From positions 4,339,531-4,403,530 of the forward strand of contig FO203512.1 in assembly GCA_000967895.1 (NCBI GenBank): DNA of 64,000 bases. Reading direction: 5' to 3'. This document shows, in pieces, positions 58,917 through 64,000 of this stretch (the stretch's first letter is position 1; each line of letters begins with the position of its first letter). The DNA is from Oleispira antarctica RB-8 (lineage in GTDB: Bacteria > Pseudomonadota > Gammaproteobacteria > Pseudomonadales > Oceanobacteraceae). The position numbers and the translations under genes are program-made. The notes beneath the pieces are model-generated. The model was not told where the DNA came from and made no database searches. It saw nothing but the letters and a program-made list of their open reading frames with translations.

Positions 58917-60800
58917 TTATGCACTCTTACGCGCAAGTTTTAGCTTTTTCATATGCACTAGAATCTGGCTAATTGCCGCAGGTGTTACCCCTTGAATACG
59001 AGAAGCGCTGCCTAACGTTTCTGGCTTCATGGTATCTAGCTTCTGAATCACTTCATTAGACAAACCACCAATCACCGTGTAATCAAAATTCTCTGGAAGA
59101 GGGGTTGCCTCATAGCGACGCATTTGATCAATTTCATCTTTCTGACGAGTAATATAACCATCGTACTTAGCTTGAATTTCTACCTGCTCGGCTACTCGAG
59201 GATCGGTGACCACTTCACCTTTAAGCCCAGCAATATCGGTATAACTTAAACCTGGTCGCTTCAATAAATCCTTCAAGCTGTATTCACGGCTTAATGGACT
59301 TTCGATCATCGCATTCACCGCATCGCCTTCTGGCGTATTCGGCTGTACCCAAGTACTTGATAAACGCTGATTCTCTTTTTCAATGGATTCTCTCTTTTCA
59401 CAGAAAGCAGCCCAACGTTCATCACCAACAAGACCTATATTTCGGCCAATTTCGGTTAAACGTAAGTCAGCGTTATCTTCACGTAAAATCAAACGATATT
59501 CCGCACGACTTGTGAACATACGGTACGGTTCTTTGGTACCCATGGTGATCAAGTCATCAACTAATACGCCGATGTAAGCTTCATCACGACGAGGACTCCA
59601 AGCTTCTTTCTCAAACGCACGTAATGCGGCATTTGCTCCCGCTAACAAACCTTGGGCACCCGCTTCTTCATAGCCCGTAGTACCATTAATTTGACCAGCG
59701 AAGAACAAGTTAGGAACGAACTTCGTTTCTAAATTGTGCTTTAAATCTTGCGGATTAAAATAATCGTATTCAATCGCATAACCCGGGCGGGTGATGTGTG
59801 CTTTTTCAAAACCTACCATGCTGTGGATAAGATCTAGCTGTACATCAAACGGCAAGCTAGTTGAGATACCATTTGGGTACAACTCGTGAGTTCTTAGGCC
59901 TTCTGGTTCAACAAAAATCTGATGGCTGGTTTTATCAGCAAAACGCATCACCTTATCTTCGATCGATGGGCAATACCGTGGGCCAATGCCTTCGATGACA
60001 CCGGCATACATTGGCGAGCGATCTAGGTTAGCGCGAATAATGTCGTGTGTACGCTCATTGGTATGCGTGATGTAGCAGTTTACTTGCTCAGGGTGTTCGT
60101 TCACGTTGCCCATAAAAGACATAACCGGCAACGGTAAATCACCTGGCTGAACCTGCATTACCGAGAAATCTACAGAACGTGCATCGATTCGTGCAGGTGT
60201 ACCGGTTTTTAAACGGCCAACGTTGAACGGCATTTCACGCAAACGCTGAGCCAAGGCGATCGAAGGAGGGTCTCCCGCACGGCCACCTTTGTGGTTTTCC
60301 ATACCAATATGAATAGTGCCACCTAAAAAAGTACCTGTAGTTAACACTACCGTAGTCGCATGAATACGCACATTGGTATTGGTGATAACACCGGCGGCTT
60401 TTTCGCCTTGCATAATGAGGTCGTCGCAAGACGCTTGGAATATATCAAGGTTATCTTGGTTTTCTACGATGTCGCGAATGGCACCCCGGTATAACTGACG
60501 GTCGGCTTGTGCACGGGTTGCACGAACGGCTGGGCCTTTACGCGCATTTAAAGTACGGAACTGAATTCCGCCTTTATCGGTTGCACGCGCCATTGCGCCG
60601 TCTAGGGCATCAATTTCTTTCACTAAATGGCTTTTACCAATCCCACCAATGGCAGGGTTGCAGGACATAACGCCAATCGTATCGGTATTGTGGGTAAGCA
60701 AGAGAGTTTTTGCCCCCATACGAGCAGACGCAAGCGCAGCCTCTGTTCCCGCATGACCACCACCAACAACAATTACATCATAACGAACCGGATAATCCAC
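58917..60800 (-). CDS. mnmG: tRNA uridine 5-carboxymethylaminomethyl modification enzyme MnmG (GidA)
   Basis: FAD protein which, with MnmE, modifies wobble uridine 34. The 627-residue protein has the FAD loop [19 protein letters not shown], the [20 protein letters not shown] segment and the C-terminal helical ending with [19 protein letters not shown]. Start is GTG at 60800 (GAGG about 8 bases upstream), matching the usual [14 protein letters not shown] start; the open frame extends to 60824. Confidence 0.96.
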   Translation of the reverse strand: MDYPVRYDVIVVGGGHAGTEAALASARMGAKTLLLTHNTDTIGVMSCNPAIGGIGKSHLVKEIDALDGAMARATDKGGIQFRTLNARKGPAVRATRAQADRQLYRGAIRDIVENQDNLDIFQASCDDLIMQGEKAAGVITNTNVRIHATTVVLTTGTFLGGTIHIGMENHKGGRAGDPPSIALAQRLREMPFNVGRLKTGTPARIDARSVDFSVMQVQPGDLPLPVMSFMGNVNEHPEQVNCYITHTNERTHDIIRANLDRSPMYAGVIEGIGPRYCPSIEDKVMRFADKTSHQIFVEPEGLRTHELYPNGISTSLPFDVQLDLIHSMVGFEKAHITRPGYAIEYDYFNPQDLKHNLETKFVPNLFFAGQINGTTGYEEAGAQGLLAGANAALRAFEKEAWSPRRDEAYIGVLVDDLITMGTKEPYRMFTSRAEYRLILREDNADLRLTEIGRNIGLVGDERWAAFCEKRESIEKENQRLSSTWVQPNTPEGDAVNAMIESPLSREYSLKDLLKRPGLSYTDIAGLKGEVVTDPRVAEQVEIQAKYDGYITRQKDEIDQMRRYEATPLPENFDYTVIGGLSNEVIQKLDTMKPETLGSASRIQGVTPAAISQILVHMKKLKLARKSA

Positions 60801-60889
60801 AAGTACAACCTCAAACGGGCTCAAACGAGCACAAAGCTGATTCCACTCTTATTGCAGCATATGTTGCAGGTGTGGAATCTTAAAAATGG

Positions 60890-61256
60890 CGCGCATTATA
60901 CCTGATTTAAAGCCCAAAGGCAGTGGATAGAAAAACTATATGGTTAAAATTTGTTCAGTTATTTAATAAATTTATTCACACTGATATTTTCGCATGTGGT
61001 TAAACTTATCAAAGGTGTCGTATAAATATCTTAAAGCTATATATATCAAAGGATTAGAGAAGGTATAAATCTGTGTATAAATGTGGATAAAATTTAAAAA
61101 CTAAACTTATACAGTACTTTATTAAGGGGTAATACCGACTAACCTTCAGAGTTGTTACAGCTAACCCACAGAGTTATACATATAATGTAAAGAATATTTC
61201 AAGTTATCCACTTATCATTACATGCAAAGTCTCTGTTTCTTCTTTTTATTTGGAGT
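60890..61256. other. Candidate replication origin region with DnaA-box cluster
   Basis: AT-rich, gene-free region upstream of mnmG. Consensus DnaA boxes (TTATNCACA): 60972-60980 on +, 61072-61080 and 61082-61090 on -, the last two exactly one helical turn (10 bp) apart. Single-mismatch boxes lie at 60995-61003 (-), 61174-61182 (+) and 61204-61212 (+). E. coli oriC occupies the gap next to gidA. In Pseudomonas the origin is near dnaA/rpmH, just beyond this window, so this could be a main or secondary origin-associated site. Confidence 0.55.
60895..60900 (-). promoter_or_regulatory. Putative -10 element of the mnmG promoter with GC-rich discriminator
   Basis: On the minus strand GTATAATGCGCGCC appears about 90 bases before the mnmG GTG, identical over 14 bases to the rph promoter core at 4.85 kb. 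GC-rich discriminator suggests growth-rate or stringent control. The -35 is weak. Confidence 0.55.
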
Positions 61257-62111
61257 TTATTCTTCTGTTGTGGTTTCTTCAGGCGTTTCCACGATTCCAG
61301 CAGTCGCGGGAGGCATAAAGGTCATAAATAATAGTGAACTGCTCATCTTGCTGTAAAACTCCAATTCACCGTCAGTATTTATAGCTGCAAAACCCGTAGC
61401 GCTACCATTGAAATCATCACATTTTTTACGTGTAATAATGAGTGCCATCAAAGAGTTATTGGAATCAATAAGATTAATTTTGCCATTGGACACACAGCCG
61501 CTGTCTGTCGTGTCTTGAATAATATAATTTCCTTGCCCATCAATCCGAAGCTGATAATCAGCTGTCGTCCACAGCCCTACCAAGCTCGATAAAGAAGAAT
61601 TTTTGCTATAACTCGCGTCATTAATGACATTCAATTCCCCAAGCAAACCATTATTGGTATCAAATGACGCCGCTATCTCTAGCTGACCATAATTAAATAA
61701 TCGCCCATCATCTATCGTATAAGTGACTGCTATTCCATCAGCAACATATTCATTATTGACTGAGTCTTCATGACTTAAAGGGTAAGCAAGTAAGTCAAAA
61801 TTAAATGTTGCTGATGAAGAGGCTACGGTGCCAAAAAAAGCTTCATCTTCATCAAGACCATAAACATCGCCGTTAAATATTAACAACTTCAGTTTATCTC
61901 CTTGATTAAAACCTCCATTCCAAAAACCATTTAACGCTAAAGAGGCATTATCAACTTCTATCCCGCTGCTATTAATTGGGTTTTTATCTTCTTTTTCTTC
62001 AGGCAAGCAGGCAGATAGCAGTACTAGAGAGGCTGCTACACAGAGGTATTGAGATGGTTTCTTGATGGTTGAAATAAATATAGATACAACAGATTGCACG
62101 GCCAACCTCAC
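61257..62111 (-). CDS. Lipoprotein of unknown function
   Basis: The 284-residue precursor has a lipoprotein signal (hydrophobic stretch about 22-34) with LLSAC and lipidated Cys35, then an acidic, Ser/Asn-rich, beta-strand-like mature domain and a Glu/Thr tail (ETTTEE). Two Cys in the mature part may form a disulfide (DSGCVS; RKKCDD). I recognise no family. Located between mnmE and mnmG, an uncommon place for a surface-protein gene. Confidence 0.75.
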   Translation of the reverse strand: MRLAVQSVVSIFISTIKKPSQYLCVAASLVLLSACLPEEKEDKNPINSSGIEVDNASLALNGFWNGGFNQGDKLKLLIFNGDVYGLDEDEAFFGTVASSSATFNFDLLAYPLSHEDSVNNEYVADGIAVTYTIDDGRLFNYGQLEIAASFDTNNGLLGELNVINDASYSKNSSLSSLVGLWTTADYQLRIDGQGNYIIQDTTDSGCVSNGKINLIDSNNSLMALIITRKKCDDFNGSATGFAAINTDGELEFYSKMSSSLLFMTFMPPATAGIVETPEETTTEE

Positions 62112-62209
62112 AAATTACATTACTTTAATATAACTATAGATGTCGGCTGACATTTTGCTGACTTTAGCTATTCAATAAGCCTAATAGAGTTATTCACTCA
62201 TAAATAACT

Positions 62210-63637
62210 CTATTTACCAATGCAAAAACTACCAAATATATTCCCAAGTAAATCATCGGCGGTGAACTCGCCAGTGATTTCACCTAACGCTTGCTGCGCT
62301 ACTCTCAGGTCTTCGGCTAACAACTCACCCGCCATAGCTCCTAATAACTGATCTTCGCCGGCTTGGATGGCATCTTGGGCTTTCTCTAGTGCTTCAATAT
62401 GACGACGGCGCGCTAAGAAGCCGCCTTCATTGGTAGAATTGAAGCCCATTACTTGTTTCAGGTGTTCGCGCAGCTCGTTAATGCCAAGGTTTTGTTTTGC
62501 TGAGATTGATAACGTCGGAAAATCGGCTTCTTCATGCAATCCCAATTTAGCTGATACATGATCGTCGGCTAATAAATCGGCTTTATTACGAATAACAGTA
62601 ATGCGACCACTGGCGATCAGGTTTTCTGTTTCTTCTTTCAGGTCTTGCTCGTCATACAGTGCATGCAATAGCGCTTTTGGATCGGTTTTTTGACCATTGG
62701 TTTCTAGCGAGCTATCGATCATTAATAGAATACGGTCGGCTTGTGCTATTTCAGCCCAAGCGCGCTGAATACCAATGCGCTCAACTTCATCAAGCGCATC
62801 GCGTAAACCCGCGGTATCAATGATGTGCAACGGCATACCATCAATGTGGATATGTTCCTTTAACACATCGCGCGTCGTGCCCGCAATATCGGTCACAATC
62901 GCTTTATCTTGGCCTGCTAATGCATTCAGAAGTGAGGACTTACCCGCATTAGGACGCCCTGCAATCACAACGTTCATGCCTTCTCGCAAAATCGCACCTT
63001 GATTGGCTTCTTTCAAGACACCCGCAACAGCGGCTTTAACATCTTGCAGCATAGCCGCGACCTTGCCGTCGCTTAAAAAGTCGATTTCTTCTTCAGGAAA
63101 ATCAATCGATGCTTCAACAAACGTTCGTAGGTGGATCAGCTGATCAACCAGACTATGAATTTTATCGGAAAAAACGCCCTGTAACGATCGCAATGCGCAA
63201 CGTGCAGCTTGCGCCGATGACGAATCAATTAGGTCGGCAATCGCTTCGGCTTGAGCCAAGTCGAGCTTGTCATTTAAAAAGGCGCGTTCAGAAAATTCAC
63301 CTGGACGGGCTATGCGAGCACCAAGCTCTACACAGCGCTGTAAGATGAAATCAAGAACAACTGGGCCACCGTGCCCTTGCAGTTCTAAAACATCTTCACC
63401 AGTGAAAGAATGCGGGTTTGGAAAGAATAATCCTAACCCTTCATCCAACACATTACCGTCTCCATCTTTAAAAGCACCATAATGGGCGTAGCGAGGTTTA
63501 GGTAATAGCCCAAGCACAGCATGTGCAATCTCTTGTGCTTTATTACCAGAGACTCTCACAATCCCTACCCCACCTCGACCCGGTGCAGTTGCAACAGCGG
63601 CAATAGTATCTTGGTGTACGGATTCAGATGCGGGCAT
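62210..63637 (-). CDS. mnmE: tRNA modification GTPase MnmE
   Basis: GTPase partner of MnmG. The 475-residue protein begins [20 protein letters not shown], has a central G domain ([14 protein letters not shown] near 227; DIAGTTRD switch; DTAGLRD) and ends FGSFCIGK, the conserved C-terminal Cys-x-Gly-Lys. Preceded by yidC, but a strong terminator separates the two. Complete. Confidence 0.96.
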   Translation of the reverse strand: MPASESVHQDTIAAVATAPGRGGVGIVRVSGNKAQEIAHAVLGLLPKPRYAHYGAFKDGDGNVLDEGLGLFFPNPHSFTGEDVLELQGHGGPVVLDFILQRCVELGARIARPGEFSERAFLNDKLDLAQAEAIADLIDSSSAQAARCALRSLQGVFSDKIHSLVDQLIHLRTFVEASIDFPEEEIDFLSDGKVAAMLQDVKAAVAGVLKEANQGAILREGMNVVIAGRPNAGKSSLLNALAGQDKAIVTDIAGTTRDVLKEHIHIDGMPLHIIDTAGLRDALDEVERIGIQRAWAEIAQADRILLMIDSSLETNGQKTDPKALLHALYDEQDLKEETENLIASGRITVIRNKADLLADDHVSAKLGLHEEADFPTLSISAKQNLGINELREHLKQVMGFNSTNEGGFLARRRHIEALEKAQDAIQAGEDQLLGAMAGELLAEDLRVAQQALGEITGEFTADDLLGNIFGSFCIGK

Positions 63638-63699
63638 GACGTTCTCAATTTACAAGGGAATAACGGGTTAACATTCTTAAGCTTTATTTTATCCACAAA

Positions 63700-63732
63700 A
63701 AAGGCCGCTGTCTTTCGACAGCGGCCTTTTTA
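63700..63732. terminator. Terminator between yidC and mnmE
   Basis: AAGGCCGCTGTC-TTTC-GACAGCGGCCTT is a perfect 12-bp, GC-rich stem, followed by T-runs in both directions. It would end yidC transcription, so mnmE probably has its own promoter. A consensus DnaA box (TTATCCACA, 63689-63697) is immediately beside it. Confidence 0.9.
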
Positions 63733-63774
63733 ATCGAACTCGCTAAAAATACAAATATACTTTTAAAACCTGTA

Positions 63775-64000
63775 CTAAGTATCAGCGTTTTCGATTTGCT
63801 TAGTAATCACATACTGCTGAGTGATTGATAGCAAGTTGTTCACAACCCAATAAAGTACAAGACCTGATGGGAAGAACAAGAAAAATACCGTGAAGATAAT
63901 AGGCATTAGCTTCATAACACGCGCTTGAACTGGATCTGGAGGTGTTGGGTTCAACTGCATCTGAACAAACATACTCGCACCCATTAACAGCGGCAAGACG
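63775..64000 (-). CDS. yidC: Membrane protein insertase YidC, C-terminal end (partial)
   Basis: The last 74-75 residues of a YidC-type insertase: the helix-rich segment with [20 protein letters not shown] and the [18 protein letters not shown] tail are diagnostic. It inserts proteins such as AtpE into the membrane. The rest continues past position 64000; the gene order yidC-mnmE-mnmG is the origin-proximal order of gammaproteobacteria. Confidence 0.93.
   Translation of the reverse strand, partial: VLPLLMGASMFVQMQLNPTPPDPVQARVMKLMPIIFTVFFLFFPSGLVLYWVVNNLLSITQQYVITKQIENADT

Overview
The window is a continuous piece of chromosome from a gammaproteobacterium, with moderate GC by eye (mid-40s percent, not computed). 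Gene content points to a marine Oceanospirillales-type organism (Oleispira/Thalassolituus/Bermanella-like). The evidence is synteny with the Pseudomonas algC-argB...pyrE-crc-rph-gmk-rpoZ-spoT...oxyR-recG...HU-rubredoxin reductase-rubredoxin-ubiC-ubiA-phoB block, a Crc protein, HexR, a TRAP transporter, and the gammaproteobacterial origin-proximal block yidC-mnmE-mnmG-rsmG-parAB-atp. Genus assignment is inference. I see no phage, insertion sequence, integron or CRISPR array.

Layout. 1-23 kb: the tail of a probable algC, then argB, slmA, pyrE, crc, rph, gmk, rpoZ-spoT, ridA, oxyR-recG, a YbaK-HDOD fusion protein, a dicarboxylate/amino-acid symporter, HU, rubredoxin reductase and rubredoxin, ubiC-ubiA, and phoB with a Pho box but no adjacent phoR. 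23-36 kb is more accessory: cysZ, trmH, a DUF2971-like gene, a CsrB/RsmZ-type small RNA behind a GacA-box-like palindrome, an MshEN-membrane-segment protein, a yhiI-rbbA-yhhJ efflux/ABC operon, tRNA-Thr(TGT), and a TRAP transporter whose dctQM and dctP are separated by unrelated genes. 36-48 kb: uvrD, hexR, glmU-glmS, a TrmB-family regulator, a DHH phosphoesterase, and the oxygen-independent ubiquinone genes ubiUV and ubiT with an FNR-type box between them. 48-64 kb: the complete nine-gene atp operon (atpIBEFHAGDC), parAB, rsmG, mnmG, mnmE and the C-terminal end of yidC, all on the minus strand.

How the parts fit. Most of the window is housekeeping: nucleotide and arginine synthesis, (p)ppGpp metabolism, cell-wall precursor supply (glmU/glmS), ATP synthase, tRNA modification and chromosome segregation. 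Three pieces suggest post-transcriptional or environmental control: Crc, the RsmZ-like RNA (a presumptive sponge for CsrA/RsmA, switched on by a GacA-type regulator), and FNR-type control of anaerobic ubiquinone synthesis. The AT-rich gap between mnmG and the next gene carries a cluster of consensus DnaA boxes and is a candidate replication origin. Consensus DnaA boxes are also dense over the surrounding 58-64 kb, as expected near an origin.

I found no clearly new multi-gene system. The least routine observations are the unannotated Rsm-type RNA with its upstream activator palindrome, the DnaA-box cluster, a perfect 19-bp hairpin sitting on the atpI stop codon, and the MshEN-membrane architecture at 26.0 kb.
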